Below, piece by piece: positions 1 to 8,805 of a DNA stretch of 64,000 bases. Position 1 is the first letter of the stretch; every line of letters starts with the position of its first letter. The stretch is from CAVVKW01 sp963761705 (lineage in GTDB: Bacteria > Verrucomicrobiota > Verrucomicrobiia > Chthoniobacterales > JAATET01). The position numbers were made by a program, and so were the translations under genes. The notes under the pieces are model-generated. The model searched no databases and was not told where the DNA came from. It saw nothing but the letters and a program-made list of their open reading frames with translations. The stretch lies in assembly GCA_963761705.1 (NCBI GenBank), contig CAVXHK010000003.1, positions 434,001 through 498,000 of the forward strand, given 5' to 3'.

Positions 1-645
1 GTGACGCACGTGCGATCGACGCATTACATCCTCGGGACGGCCTACGGGGCGCACCCGTATCCGAGGATGGTGCGGGATTTTCATCGGGTGATCGGCGACG
101 AGGCTCGGCGCCAGATTTTGCAGCGGGAGGAGCGGTTGCCGGACCTGCTGCTGGCTTGCGTGGGGGGTGGGAGCAACGCGATCGGGTTGTTTTACCCGTT
201 TCTCAATGACGACGCGGTGCGGATGGTCGGCGTCGAGGCCGGGGGTCGCGGGATAGCCAAGGGGGAGCACGCGGCTCGGTTCCAGGGTGGTCGGCTTGGC
301 GTGCTGCAGGGGGCGAAGACTTGGTTGCTGGCGGACGAAGACGGTCAAATCGAGTCGACGCATTCGGTGTCGGCTGGGTTGGATTACGCCGCGGTTGGGC
401 CGGAGCATTGTTACCTCCGGGACCTGGGGCGGGTGCAATACGACTTCGCGACGGATGACGAGGCGCTGGGGGCGTTTCGGACGTTGGCGGAAGTGGAGGG
501 GATCATCCCGGCGCTGGAGTCAGCGCACGCGGTGGCCTACGCGATGAAGGTGGTGCCGGAGATGTCGAAGGATGAGATCGTGGTGATCAACCTGTCCGGG
601 CGCGGGGACAAGGACGTGGATCAGGCGGCGCGGATGTTGCTCTGA
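1..645 (+). CDS. trpB: Tryptophan synthase beta chain, C-terminal part (5' end outside window)
   Basis: The PLP-dependent beta subunit condenses indole with serine to make tryptophan in the cytoplasm. The visible 214 residues carry the phosphate-binding loop CVGGGSNAIG, followed by conserved TrpB segments (HSVSAGLDYAAVGPEH, EGIIPALESAHA) and the end motif NLSGRGDKD. The frame is open at base 1 and the family is normally about 400 residues, so roughly half the gene lies upstream. The next gene, nagZ, is convergent, so trpA does not follow trpB directly here. The G-ending codons are like those of the other plus-strand genes nearby. The identification is secure. Confidence 0.95.
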   Translation: MTHVRSTHYILGTAYGAHPYPRMVRDFHRVIGDEARRQILQREERLPDLLLACVGGGSNAIGLFYPFLNDDAVRMVGVEAGGRGIAKGEHAARFQGGRLGVLQGAKTWLLADEDGQIESTHSVSAGLDYAAVGPEHCYLRDLGRVQYDFATDDEALGAFRTLAEVEGIIPALESAHAVAYAMKVVPEMSKDEIVVINLSGRGDKDVDQAARMLL

Positions 646-661
646 GGGTCGACGGTCGGGA

Positions 662-692
662 CGTCGTAAAGTCGTAAAGTCGAAGGTCGGTG
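662..692. repeat. Tandem 8-nt repeat tract between trpB and nagZ
   Basis: Near-perfect octamers of the type AAGTCGTA occur about three times and end in AAGTCGAAGG. The tract lies in the gap between the convergent ends of trpB and nagZ. It resembles other 7-8 nt period tracts at 1898-1920, 14421-14468 and 49675-49720. Confidence 0.5.
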
Positions 693-799
693 AGGGGGGC
701 TTTGGGAGAACTCGGCGGAGAGGCCGGGGCCGGGTGGGCGCGCGGGTGCCGTGGGGAAGTGGGACGACAGGGGGACTAGCGCGTCCCGACCAGGTTGGA

Positions 800-1888
800 C
801 TAATACAGCTCGACGGGGGAGCGTTTGCCGTCTTCGGGGCTTCTGGTGTTGGCTTCGGCTTCGCCGAGGGTGGCGGCGCGGAGCTTTTTGACTTCTTCAT
901 CGAGGGTCGTGTGGGCCTCGAGGCTGAAGTCGGTGGGGGGGACGAGGTTCTTTTTGAACTGGGCGATGTTTTCCAAAGCCGGGCCGATCGTGGAATCCGG
1001 GATGGCGCTGACGATGTCGGAGGCTTCGGTGATCATCTCGACGCGGTGGCAGATCATGAGGAGGTCGTTGCCGGCTTCGAGGCCGAAGCGGAGGGTGTCG
1101 GCTAGGCCGTAGTGATTGAGGATGGCGCCCATGTCGAGGTCGTCGGTCATGGTGAGTCCTCTGAAACCGAGGTCGGTCTTCAGGAGATCGGTGGTGATGA
1201 CTCGGGACAAAGAGGCGGGTCGGTCGGTCGTTTCCAAACCGTCGATGGTGATGTGGCCGGTCATCATGGAATCAACCTTGTCGGCGAAGTAGCGGAAGAC
1301 GGCGAGTTCGTGCTCTTCCATCAGTTCGCGGGAGCGGGAGATCCGGGGAAGTTCGTGGTGGGGGTCGAGGCCGGCGGAGGTGTAGCCGGGGAAATGTTTA
1401 CCGCAGCTGAGGATGCCGGTGCCGCGGAGGGCGTCGTTGAAGATGCCGGCGAGGTGGATGACTTGCGCCGCGGTCTTACCGTAGCAGCGTCCTTTGACGG
1501 AGTTGTCGGCGTCGTCGTCGAAGGAGATGTCGAGCACGGGGCAGAGGTCGAGGTTGAATCCGAAGAGGCGGAGGAGGTGGCCGGTGAGCTGACCGTGCCA
1601 GCGGACGAGATCGGGATCGCCCTTTTCGCGAAGCTGCTGGGCATTCGGCGGTTCGGCTCCGATCTCGCGGAGGCGGGAGACGCGGCCGCCCTCCTGGTCG
1701 ATGGTGATGATGGGTTCGATCTCGGAGAGATCGCGAAGATCGTCGAGGAGGCGGCGGAGTTGGGTGGGCGACTCGATGTTGCGACTGAAAATAATGAAGC
1801 CACCGGGCTGGATGCGGCGGAAGAGGGCGGCGGTGTCGGACGAGAGGGTTTTGCCGGGGACGCCGACGAGGAGAGTTTGGCCAGTCAT
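800..1888 (-). CDS. nagZ: Beta-N-acetylhexosaminidase, glycoside hydrolase family 3 (NagZ-like)
   Basis: NagZ removes N-acetylglucosamine from GlcNAc-anhydroMurNAc muropeptides during cell-wall recycling. The 362-residue protein shows the family loop KHFPG at about residues 164-168 with Asp175 and His177/178 as the likely Asp-His acid/base pair. The nucleophile is an Asp in TMTDDLDMG near 249-250. The segment TIDQEGGRVSRL is also typical. Length fits a cytoplasmic single-domain NagZ, and no signal peptide is visible. The open frame extends far upstream, but that extension is antisense to nadD and not protein-like. I chose the ATG before TGQTLLVG. It is divergent from nadD. AmgK- and MurU-like genes 16 kb away would use the sugars it releases. 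A GH3 enzyme with another substrate is possible but less likely. Confidence 0.88.
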   Translation of the reverse strand: MTGQTLLVGVPGKTLSSDTAALFRRIQPGGFIIFSRNIESPTQLRRLLDDLRDLSEIEPIITIDQEGGRVSRLREIGAEPPNAQQLREKGDPDLVRWHGQLTGHLLRLFGFNLDLCPVLDISFDDDADNSVKGRCYGKTAAQVIHLAGIFNDALRGTGILSCGKHFPGYTSAGLDPHHELPRISRSRELMEEHELAVFRYFADKVDSMMTGHITIDGLETTDRPASLSRVITTDLLKTDLGFRGLTMTDDLDMGAILNHYGLADTLRFGLEAGNDLLMICHRVEMITEASDIVSAIPDSTIGPALENIAQFKKNLVPPTDFSLEAHTTLDEEVKKLRAATLGEAEANTRSPEDGKRSPVELY

Positions 1889-1897
1889 GGAAGCTTT

Positions 1898-1920
1898 GAT
1901 TTTCGATTTTCGATTTTCGA
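1898..1920. repeat. Three tandem GATTTTC heptamers
   Basis: GATTTTC is repeated three times without interruption in the short divergent gap between nagZ and nadD. It stands out as A+T-rich in a G+C-rich background. Confidence 0.6.
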
Positions 1921-1942
1921 ATGGAAGGTAATACTGCGGGGC

Positions 1943-2521
1943 GTGGCGAATGAGCAGGTTGGTCTTTTTGGAGGTTCGTTTGATCCGATTCACTTTGGGC
2001 ACCTGATTCTGGCGCGGGAGGCGCTCGAGCAATTTGGGCTGGATCGGGTGGTCTTTATTCCCGCGGGGGTTTCGCCGTTCAAGCTGGAAGCTCCGCCGGT
2101 GGCGGCGGGGTTGCGGGTTGAGATGGTGCGGGGGGCGGTGGCGGGGGAGCCGGGGTTCGAGGTGGATGATCTGGAGGCGGTGCGGGAGGGGGCTTCGTTC
2201 GCGGTGGAGACCGTCGGGGAGCTTGGCGGGAAGGGTGGCCGGCTGGAGGGGGCGGAGTTTTTTTACTTCATCGGGGATGACAACGTGGCGGATCTGGGGA
2301 AATGGCGGGAGATCGAGGCGCTGCGGGAGCTGGTGACGTTTGTGGTGTTGACGCGGGAGGGGGTGGCGGTGCCGCCGGAGTTCCCGGTGGTGCGGCGGAC
2401 GGTGGACATCTCGTCGACGGAGGTGCGGAATCGCGTTGCGCGGGGGCGGTCGATTCAATACCTCTGTCCGGAATGCGTGTGTGCGGTGATTGCTCGGGAG
2501 AATTTGTATGGTGACGGCTGA
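1943..2521 (+). CDS. nadD: Nicotinate-nucleotide adenylyltransferase
   Basis: NadD adenylylates nicotinate mononucleotide to deamido-NAD in NAD biosynthesis. The N-terminus has the nucleotidyltransferase motif GLFGGSFDPIHFGHL with the HFGH ATP-binding signature, and the C-terminal ISSTEVR motif is also present. The 192-residue length is normal. The frame is open far upstream, but homology begins just before GLFGG, so the GTG at 1943 is the most credible start; no in-frame ATG is close. The 3' end overlaps rsfS by 14 bases, a common nadD-rsfS arrangement that implies co-transcription. Confidence 0.93.
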   Translation: MANEQVGLFGGSFDPIHFGHLILAREALEQFGLDRVVFIPAGVSPFKLEAPPVAAGLRVEMVRGAVAGEPGFEVDDLEAVREGASFAVETVGELGGKGGRLEGAEFFYFIGDDNVADLGKWREIEALRELVTFVVLTREGVAVPPEFPVVRRTVDISSTEVRNRVARGRSIQYLCPECVCAVIARENLYGDG

Positions 2522-2912
2522 GGAAGGAACGAGAGCGGCTGGGACGACCGACGCGGAGGATCTGGCGCGAGCTTGCGCGGAATTTGCGGCTGACCGGAAG
2601 GCGGAGAACATCACGGTGATCGACCTGAAGGGGCGGTCGTCGTTCTGCGATTACTTTGTGATCTGCAGCGGGCTTTCGGACCCGCAATTGCGGGCGATCG
2701 GGGCCTCGGTGCGGTCGGGGGTGCGGGAGCGGTTCGGGTTTGGGCCCTATTCGGAGGACGGGATGGCGGTGAGTCGGTGGATCGTGATCGATTACGCGCA
2801 GGTGGTGGTGCACGTGTTTCACCACGAGGCGCGGGCGTTTTACACTCTGGAGGATCTGTGGGGAGACGCGCCGCGGTTGGCGGGGGATTGGCAGGAAGTC
2901 AAAACGGAGTAG
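2508..2912 (+). CDS. rsfS: Ribosome silencing factor RsfS (Iojap/YbeB family)
   Basis: RsfS binds ribosomal protein uL14 on the large subunit and blocks subunit joining when nutrients are low. The 134-residue protein has the family core: DLKGRSSFCDYFVICSG, then a region ending SRWIVIDYAQVVVHVFH and the LEDLWGDAP end motif. The ATG inside the nadD 3' end is preferred over an upstream TTG because it leaves a typical short N-terminal extension. Translation is probably coupled to nadD. A CPXCG zinc protein follows after three bases. Confidence 0.94.
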   Translation: MVTAEEGTRAAGTTDAEDLARACAEFAADRKAENITVIDLKGRSSFCDYFVICSGLSDPQLRAIGASVRSGVRERFGFGPYSEDGMAVSRWIVIDYAQVVVHVFHHEARAFYTLEDLWGDAPRLAGDWQEVKTE

Positions 2913-2915
2913 GGG

Positions 2916-3101
2916 ATGGATATCGTCGAGGAGATCGGGGTGGAGTGTCCGCACTGCGGCGAGGAGTTTTTCATTGAGGTCGAGACGACGACGACGGAAG
3001 TGGTGATGATCGAAGACTGCGCGGTGTGCTGCCGCCCGATCAACATTCGGGTCCGCTGTGAACCGGGTGCCGTGGTGTCGCTGGACATCTCGCCGGCGTG
3101 A
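2916..3101 (+). CDS. CPXCG-motif cysteine-rich small protein
   Basis: This 61-residue protein has two Cys pairs, CPHC at residues 11-14 and CAVC at 35-38, a spacing typical of a small zinc ribbon. The CPHCGEE start and the D-C-x-V-C-C-R-P segment match the widespread CPXCG family, whose function is unknown. It sits directly after rsfS, and its stop overlaps the GTG of the next gene (GTGA), so the genes are probably translated together. Confidence 0.85.
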   Translation: MDIVEEIGVECPHCGEEFFIEVETTTTEVVMIEDCAVCCRPINIRVRCEPGAVVSLDISPA

Positions 3102-3799
3102 ATTGGTCGCGGGCGGTGGTGGCGGGGCTTGTGGGCTGCGCCGTCTTCGGGAGTGGAACTGCCAGTGGATTCGAGATTGGCCTGAAAACGGGCGAAACAC
3201 TCGAGGTCGACCGAGTCGTCAAGGTGTTCCCGGCGGCGGTTCAGTTGCAGTTAGGAGATGGGTCGCTGCGGATGGTGCACACGAAAGATTTGCTGCCAGC
3301 CGCGATGGAGGCGCTGGCGCGGGAGTCGGTGGCGGCAGCGGGTGCTGAGAAAATCGAGAAGGTCCCCGCTGAGCCCGTCGAACGGTCGGTGAGTATCGAC
3401 ATGGACGTGGTGAACGTGGGTTCGAAAAGTTCGACCCGCTACAGCTATTACTCGAGGTGGGGGAGCAACATCCGGACGATGACTTCGGGCAAAGTCGATG
3501 AGCTGCGGCTCACGCTGCGCAACCGACCGATGCTGACGGTGCAGGTCGTTTTGGTGATCGGTGGGGCGACGGAGGTGCAGGACGTCGAGCTGGTACAAAG
3601 TCGGGAGGTGCCGGTGCGCATCGAGGTGGGCGGCGGATCGCGGACGGTCACGGATCTGCGGTGGCTGCGAATCTACAAAGTCGAGCGGCAGCCGAAGGAC
3701 ACTTGGTTCGCGCAGGTGCTCCACGATGGGCGCGTGGTGGGCGAGGCGGGAAGTCTGCCTGGACACGAGGCGGGTAAACCTTTGATCGCTCGACAATGA
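3098..3799 (+). CDS. Secreted protein of unknown function
   Basis: I do not recognise this 233-residue protein. An N-terminal hydrophobic segment (residues 5-24, ending GTASG) looks like a signal peptide. A short domain near residues 25-75 (GLKTGETLEVDRVVKVFP, LGDGSLRMVHTKDLLP) resembles the small beta-barrel repeats of SHD1/SLA1 type. The remainder is beta-rich, with an aromatic stretch RYSYYSRWGSN near 110. The GTG start overlaps the stop of the CPXCG gene. It is probably periplasmic or surface-exposed and constitutively expressed with its neighbours. Confidence 0.7.
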   Translation: MNWSRAVVAGLVGCAVFGSGTASGFEIGLKTGETLEVDRVVKVFPAAVQLQLGDGSLRMVHTKDLLPAAMEALARESVAAAGAEKIEKVPAEPVERSVSIDMDVVNVGSKSSTRYSYYSRWGSNIRTMTSGKVDELRLTLRNRPMLTVQVVLVIGGATEVQDVELVQSREVPVRIEVGGGSRTVTDLRWLRIYKVERQPKDTWFAQVLHDGRVVGEAGSLPGHEAGKPLIARQ

Positions 3800-3855
3800 A
3801 TCGACCGGGTGTCGAAGTGGTTGCGCGGGGTCGGGTTGTGGACTAACCGTTTGGG

Positions 3856-4686
3856 ATGATTCTTGGTCAGAGCAAAGCCATCGTCCGGCTGTTGGAGGAC
3901 GATGATCCGGAGACGGTGCGGCTCGTGAAGGAGCAGCTCCTCCAGGCGGACGACGCGGTGCTCGATGAGTTGCGGGATCTGAAGGATTGCAGCGCAGCGG
4001 CGGCGGGGCACGCGCTGGACGTGCTGCGCGCGGTCGAAGATCGCGATGCGGAGGGGGACTTTGGGCTGCTGTGCCATTTTTTTGGGGATCACCACGATCT
4101 GGAGCGTGCGAACTGGATGCTGGCGCGGGCGTTGATGCCGGAGGCTGAGATCGGACCGCTCGAGACGAAGGTGAACGCGTGGGGGAGGCAGTTTTTGGTG
4201 AAGAGCAGTGGGGCGGTGTCGAGCCGGGAGCGGGTGATTCTGCTGGCGAAGTTTATGGCGGGGGAATTGGGTTTTCGCGGGAACACGGAGGATTATTACA
4301 GCGAGCGAAATTGTCTTTTTCCCGGCGTGATTGAGACGCGAATGGGAATCCCGATCGCGCTGACGCTGCTCTACAAGATGGTGGCTGCGAGGGCGGGGAT
4401 GTGCGTGGCGGGGGTTAATCTACCGGGGCATTTTATCGCGCGGCACGGCGATCTGTATTTTGATCCGTTCCACCGGGGGCGGATCATGACGAAGGCGGAC
4501 TGTCTGGCGATCTTGGCGAAGCAGCAGTTGTCGCTCTGCGATGGACACCTGGCCGATGCCAGCCCGCGGCAATTGCTCATCCGGACACTGGCGAATCTGC
4601 TTTACGTCTACGATCTGCGGCGGGATCAGGAGAAACACGCGAAGGTGGATGGGTGGATCCGGGCGCTGACGGCAGATGTGAAATAG
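3856..4686 (+). CDS. SirB1/transglutaminase-like family protein
   Basis: The 276-residue protein matches the SirB1 family (Transglut_core2). The core NCLFPGVIETRMGIPIAL contains the conserved N-x-L-P-x-V-x-x-x-x-G-I-P-I pattern, followed by VNLPGHFIARHGD and DPFHRG. These proteins look like degenerate transglutaminase folds and their biochemical role is not established. An N-terminal helical region of about 90 residues precedes the core. No signal peptide is seen, so it is probably cytoplasmic. It follows the secreted unknown by 56 bases and may end the nadD-rsfS transcription unit. Confidence 0.85.
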   Translation: MILGQSKAIVRLLEDDDPETVRLVKEQLLQADDAVLDELRDLKDCSAAAAGHALDVLRAVEDRDAEGDFGLLCHFFGDHHDLERANWMLARALMPEAEIGPLETKVNAWGRQFLVKSSGAVSSRERVILLAKFMAGELGFRGNTEDYYSERNCLFPGVIETRMGIPIALTLLYKMVAARAGMCVAGVNLPGHFIARHGDLYFDPFHRGRIMTKADCLAILAKQQLSLCDGHLADASPRQLLIRTLANLLYVYDLRRDQEKHAKVDGWIRALTADVK

Positions 4687-4750
4687 GGGGGTGGTGCGGG
4701 TGCCCGGGGAGGTTTTTGGGATGCTCGTGCGGTTTTTCTGGCTGCGTGAG

Positions 4751-4768
4751 GCCGAGCTGGAAGCCGGC
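4751..4768 (+). repeat. GGA-loop hairpin upstream of cinA
   Basis: GCCG-A-GCT / GGA / AGC-CGGC forms a compact hairpin with one bulged base, followed by CGCTGCCCAT. The core GCTGGAAGC recurs after cinA at 6057-6077. It looks like a REP-type intergenic repeat, not a terminator, because no T-run follows. Confidence 0.5.
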
Positions 4769-4794
4769 GCTGCCCATGTAGCCCCAAGTAGTTT

Positions 4795-6048
4795 ATGAAG
4801 GTTGAGGTTGTTAATACGGGGACGGAGTTGATGCTCGGGGCGGTGGTGAATTCGCATCTGGCCTACTTCGGAGCGGGGCTTTTCTCGGTGGGGTTGCGGA
4901 TTGATCGGGGCGTGGCGGTGCCGGATGGAGCGAAGATTCGGGACGCGTTGGTGGAGGCTTTTGATCGTGGGGCGGAGATTTTGCTGGTGACGGGTGGGTT
5001 GGGGCCGACGTCGGATGATCTCACCCGCGAAATCGTGGCGGAACTGCTGGGATTGCGGTTGGTGCGGGATGAGGCCGTTTTGCAGGGAATCAAGGATCTG
5101 TGTGCGGGACGGGGGTTTGATTTTCAGGAACGAATGGGGCGGCAGGCGATGGTGCCGGAGGGAGCGGTGGTCTTGCCGAACCGAAGCGGAACGGCCCCGG
5201 GGCTCTACGTGCCTCCGGTCGAGGCTCCGTCTTGGCGGTCGCCGCATTTGTTTCTGCTGCCGGGGCCGCCGCGGGAACTGAAGCCGATGTTCGAGGCCGA
5301 GGTGTTGCCGAGATTGCGAGAGCTGACGGCGGGGTCGGTGGTGAAGATCTGCCGGACTTACCGGTGCGTCGGAATCGGGGAGTCGATGGTGGAGGCGCGG
5401 TTGGGGACGCGGCTGCAGAGCGTGGCTGGGTTGGAGGTCGGGTATTGCGCGCGGCCGAACGAGGTGGATTTTCGGTTGATTGGGGAAGTGGCGTTGTTGA
5501 ATTCGGTCGACGCGGAGGTGCGCGCGGAGCTGGCGGATTTCCTGGTGACGATGGAGGCGGAGGGGCTCGAAACGGTGGTGGTCGCGGAGCTCGCGAAGCG
5601 CGGACTGACGGTGGCGACGGCGGAGTCTTGCACGGGGGGATTGCTGGCGAGTCGGCTGACGGATGTGCCGGGAGCTTCGGCGGTGTTCCTGCGGGGCTGG
5701 GTGACCTACGCGAACGAGGCGAAGGTGGATGAACTGGGCGTGGACCCGCAGGTGATCGAGGCGGAGGGAGCGGTGAGCGAGAGTGTGGCGCGGGCGATGG
5801 CGGTGGGGGCTTGCGAACGGGCCGGGGCGGATTTTGCCTTGTCGACGACGGGGATCGCGGGGCCGGGTGGGGCGACGGAGGGGAAGCCGGTCGGGACCGT
5901 TTTCATTGCGCTAGGGCGGAGAGGTGGGGAGGTGAAGGTGTGGCGGGAGAGCTTCCCGACGGATCGGACGACTTTCAAAATGTTGGTCACGCAGGCGGCC
6001 TTGAACGCGTTGCGGCGGGTGGTGAGTGGGGATGGACCCGCTGCTTGA
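4795..6048 (+). CDS. cinA: CinA: nicotinamide-nucleotide amidase with N-terminal pyrophosphatase-type domain
   Basis: CinA recycles pyridine nucleotides: the N-terminal MoCF-like domain cleaves ADP-ribose-type substrates and the C-terminal PncC domain deamidates NMN. The 417-residue length is standard for the two-domain form. The N-terminus (VNTGTELMLG, TGGLGPTSDD) matches the MoCF fold. The C-terminal domain carries AESCTGG with the probable catalytic Ser near residue 278 and STTGIAGPGG. It is flanked on both sides by GGA-loop hairpins. With nadD nearby it gives a small NAD-metabolism theme, but the spacing argues against one operon. Confidence 0.95.
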   Translation: MKVEVVNTGTELMLGAVVNSHLAYFGAGLFSVGLRIDRGVAVPDGAKIRDALVEAFDRGAEILLVTGGLGPTSDDLTREIVAELLGLRLVRDEAVLQGIKDLCAGRGFDFQERMGRQAMVPEGAVVLPNRSGTAPGLYVPPVEAPSWRSPHLFLLPGPPRELKPMFEAEVLPRLRELTAGSVVKICRTYRCVGIGESMVEARLGTRLQSVAGLEVGYCARPNEVDFRLIGEVALLNSVDAEVRAELADFLVTMEAEGLETVVVAELAKRGLTVATAESCTGGLLASRLTDVPGASAVFLRGWVTYANEAKVDELGVDPQVIEAEGAVSESVARAMAVGACERAGADFALSTTGIAGPGGATEGKPVGTVFIALGRRGGEVKVWRESFPTDRTTFKMLVTQAALNALRRVVSGDGPAA

Positions 6049-6056
6049 TCGAAGAA

Positions 6057-6097
6057 TCCCGGGCTGGAAGCCCGGGATGAGCAGGCTGGAGTCCTGC
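6057..6097 (+). repeat. Paired GGA-loop palindromes, possible cinA terminator
   Basis: A perfect 9-bp stem TCCCGGGCT/AGCCCGGGA with loop GGA (6057-6077) is followed by GCAGG...CCTGC around CTGGAGT (6081-6097), and then by CCCCCTTTT at 6102-6110. The strong stem and short T-run could stop cinA transcription. The shared CTGGA core also marks it as part of a repeat family with 4751-4768. Confidence 0.55.
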
Positions 6098-6114
6098 GCT
6101 CCCCCTTTTGTTCA

Positions 6115-8274
6115 GTGAACGACGACGGGGTGCGGGGGGTGGTGGAGCGGGTGACGTTCCACCACGAGGAGTCGGGCTTTTCCGTTCTTCGGGTGCTGGT
6201 TCGTGGGCGGAAGGACCTGGTGACCGTGATCGGCAACGTGGCGACGGTGACGCCGGGGGAATGGATCACGGCGGAGGGTCGATGGGTGAGAGACCGTGAG
6301 CACGGGCTGCAGCTGAAGGCGGAGCGGGTGGAGACGCAGCCGCCGGATTCGCGGGAGGGCATCGAGAAGTATCTGGCGAGCGGGATGATCAAGGGAATCG
6401 GGCCGGTCTACGCGAAGAAGCTGGTCGCGCAGTTCGGGGAAGAGGTTTTCTCCGTGATCGAAAACGAATCGGCACGGTTGCAGGAGGTCGGGGGGATCGG
6501 GGTGGAGCGGCGGCGGGCGATCAAGGAGGCGTGGGCGGAGCAGCGGGTCGTGCGGGAGATCATGGTCTTCCTGCACGCGAATGGGGTGAGCACGAGCCGG
6601 GCGGTGCGCGTTTACAAAACCTACGGAGAGGAGGCGATCGCGCGGATCCGGACCGATCCGTATTGCCTGTCGCGCGACATCCGGGGCATCGGGTTCAAGA
6701 GTGCGGACGCGATCGCGGCAAAGCTGGGACTGGCGGGCGACAGCGTGCTGCGGGTGCGGGCGGGGTTGGCACACTGCCTGGACGAGGCGGCGGGCGATGG
6801 GCATTGCGCAATGGTGCGGGGAAAATTGGTGGGGGCGGCGGGGGAGTTGCTCGGGGTGGATGGCGACCTGGTTGAGCGGGTGTTGGCGGGTGCGTTGGAG
6901 CGGCAGGAGTTGGTGGCGGACGCGCCGGGCGGGCGGGATTTGATCTTCTCGCCCACGATGCTGGCGGCGGAGCGCCTGGTGTCGGAGCGGTTGCGGGCCA
7001 TGGCGGAGCGGGCGTCGACCGCGTATCCGGAGATCGACGTCGATCGGGCGCTGGTCTGGGTGCAGGACTCGACGGGGAAGCTGCTGGCGGAGTCGCAGGC
7101 GGCGGCTCTCCGGATGTCGCTGGTTCGGGCGATCGCGGTGGTGACCGGCGGGCCGGGCGTCGGGAAAACGACCCTGGTGAACTCGATTTTAAAAATCCTG
7201 AGCGCGAAGGGGGTTCGTTGCGTGCTGTGCGCGCCGACGGGACGGGCGGCCAAGCGATTGGCCGAGTCGACGGGGCTGGCGGCGATGACGATTCACCGGC
7301 TGCTGGAGCCGGAGCGCGGCGGTGGCTTCAAGCGGCACGAGGGAAACCCACTCGTTGGCGATTTGTTCGTGATGGACGAGGTCTCGATGGTGGACGTGCC
7401 GCTGATGGCGAGGTTTCTGCGGGCGCTGCCGCGGCGGGGGAACTTGCTGCTGGTGGGGGACGCGGACCAGCTGCCGAGCGTCGGGCCGGGCTTGGTTCTC
7501 CGGGACGTGATCGCTTCGGGAGCGGTGCCGGTCGCCCGACTGGACGTGGTGTTTCGTCAGGCCGAGGCGAGTGGGATCGTGACGGCTGCTCATTTGATCA
7601 ATGCCGGTGCGTTGCCGGAGCTGGCCCACCGGGAAGGGTCGGATTTTTACTTCATCGAGCGGGAGGATTCGGCGGCGGCATTGGAAACCGTGATCGAGCT
7701 GGTGGCCAGGCGAGTGCCGGGAAAATTCGGGTTCGATCCCGTTCGCGACATCCAGGTCCTGTCGGCGATGAACAAAGGGACTCTGGGGGTGCGAAGTGTG
7801 AACGCGCGTTTGCGGGAGGAGCTGAATCCGGCGCGGGAAGGGGCGGGGGAGGTCGAGCGTTTTGGCGCGATTTTTCGGGCGGGAGACAAGGTGATCCAGA
7901 CGCGCAACAACTACGACAAAGAGGTCTTCAACGGCGACATCGGCGTGGTGCGGGCGGTCGATCGGACGGAGCGGGAAGTGAGTGTGGAGTTTGACGGGCG
8001 GCGGGTCGTTTATGAGTTTGGAGAAATGGACGAATTGGAGCCGGCGTGGGCGATCACCGTGCACAAAAGCCAGGGGTCGGAATTCCCGTGCGTGATCGTG
8101 CCGGTAGCCATGGAGCAATTTGTGCTCTTGCAGCGGAACCTGATCTACACGGCGATCACGCGAGGCAAGGCCTTGGCGATCGTGGTCGGTCAGCGCAAAG
8201 CGCTGGCCGCAGCGGTGCGGAATGACCGGGTGCGGGAGCGGGTGAGTGGTCTGCGAGCACGCCTCGAGATCTGA
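6115..8274 (+). CDS. recD2: RecD2-type ATP-dependent DNA helicase
   Basis: RecD2 is a 5'-3' superfamily 1B helicase found in bacteria without RecBC partners and is involved in DNA repair. The 719-residue protein has an N-terminal OB-like and helix-hairpin-helix region (SGMIKGIGPVYAKKL, VGGIGVERR). It then shows Walker A GGPGVGKTT near residue 345, Walker B DEVSMVD near 421, motif ITVHKSQGSEF and motif VI YTAITRGKAL near 680. Length and order match RecD2 rather than the shorter RecD. The GTG start leads directly into the conserved GVVERVTFHHEESGF. No recB or recC is seen in the window. Confidence 0.93.
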   Translation: MNDDGVRGVVERVTFHHEESGFSVLRVLVRGRKDLVTVIGNVATVTPGEWITAEGRWVRDREHGLQLKAERVETQPPDSREGIEKYLASGMIKGIGPVYAKKLVAQFGEEVFSVIENESARLQEVGGIGVERRRAIKEAWAEQRVVREIMVFLHANGVSTSRAVRVYKTYGEEAIARIRTDPYCLSRDIRGIGFKSADAIAAKLGLAGDSVLRVRAGLAHCLDEAAGDGHCAMVRGKLVGAAGELLGVDGDLVERVLAGALERQELVADAPGGRDLIFSPTMLAAERLVSERLRAMAERASTAYPEIDVDRALVWVQDSTGKLLAESQAAALRMSLVRAIAVVTGGPGVGKTTLVNSILKILSAKGVRCVLCAPTGRAAKRLAESTGLAAMTIHRLLEPERGGGFKRHEGNPLVGDLFVMDEVSMVDVPLMARFLRALPRRGNLLLVGDADQLPSVGPGLVLRDVIASGAVPVARLDVVFRQAEASGIVTAAHLINAGALPELAHREGSDFYFIEREDSAAALETVIELVARRVPGKFGFDPVRDIQVLSAMNKGTLGVRSVNARLREELNPAREGAGEVERFGAIFRAGDKVIQTRNNYDKEVFNGDIGVVRAVDRTEREVSVEFDGRRVVYEFGEMDELEPAWAITVHKSQGSEFPCVIVPVAMEQFVLLQRNLIYTAITRGKALAIVVGQRKALAAAVRNDRVRERVSGLRARLEI

Positions 8275-8805
8275 CTCAGCTAAGAAGCGGGGACGTGAAA
8301 ATGTTTTGACGGACGGCGGACAGCGCTGTCCCCGTTAACCGATCTTCAACTGGCGGGTTTGAGTCAGCCGAGGGACGCGAGGAAAGGGTCCATCTCGGCG
8401 TGACCCCAGAGGTGGGACCCATCGGAAGTAGAGTCTCAGGCGGGCACTCGCACGGGGGAGAGGCTGAAGCCTGGCGAGAATTCTGGCGCGATGTCCCCAG
8501 TTCTGGGAAGCGGAATGGGAAAAACTTCGACCGTGATCGGCCGGGATGAGCTGGGAATGCGGGTCACTTCCTCGAATCCCGTAATCCAACCGGGTACCGT
8601 TCCGGGGTGAGTTGATGCCCTTGAGTCCGGAGAGTGAAAACTGTGTCCGACCCTCGGTCGCCGTCCGTAACTTTCGACCCACAGGTGGGATAGAAACGGG
8701 AACGTTTTTGAGCGACTGTATCCGCCGGCTTGCGCGTTCCAAACGCTGCCCGGGTCTCCGAAAGTTGTCCCACAACCATCTCAAAACGAGTGCTTTAAGA
8801 GTAAA
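8275..8805. other. Gene-poor stretch between recD2 and tRNA-Leu
   Basis: About 530 bases hold no credible gene; the open frames here have no start context or protein-like composition. It contains the perfect palindrome GGACAGCGCTGTCC at 8318-8331, which can also pair as GGGGAC (8289-8294) with GTCCCC (8328-8333) and may end recD2 transcription. I found no RNase P, tmRNA or 6S signature. Confidence 0.5.

Noticed and set aside
1112..1942. Very long plus-strand open frame ahead of nadD
   Set aside because: This part is antisense to nagZ, whose catalytic motifs are clear; only the section from 1943 is nadD.
8375..8395. GAGGAAAG, similar to the conserved start of RNase P RNA
   Set aside because: The downstream conserved RNase P blocks (the ACAGAA and GGTAAGAGC regions) are missing within the next 400 bases, and the bases after GAGGAAAG do not match.
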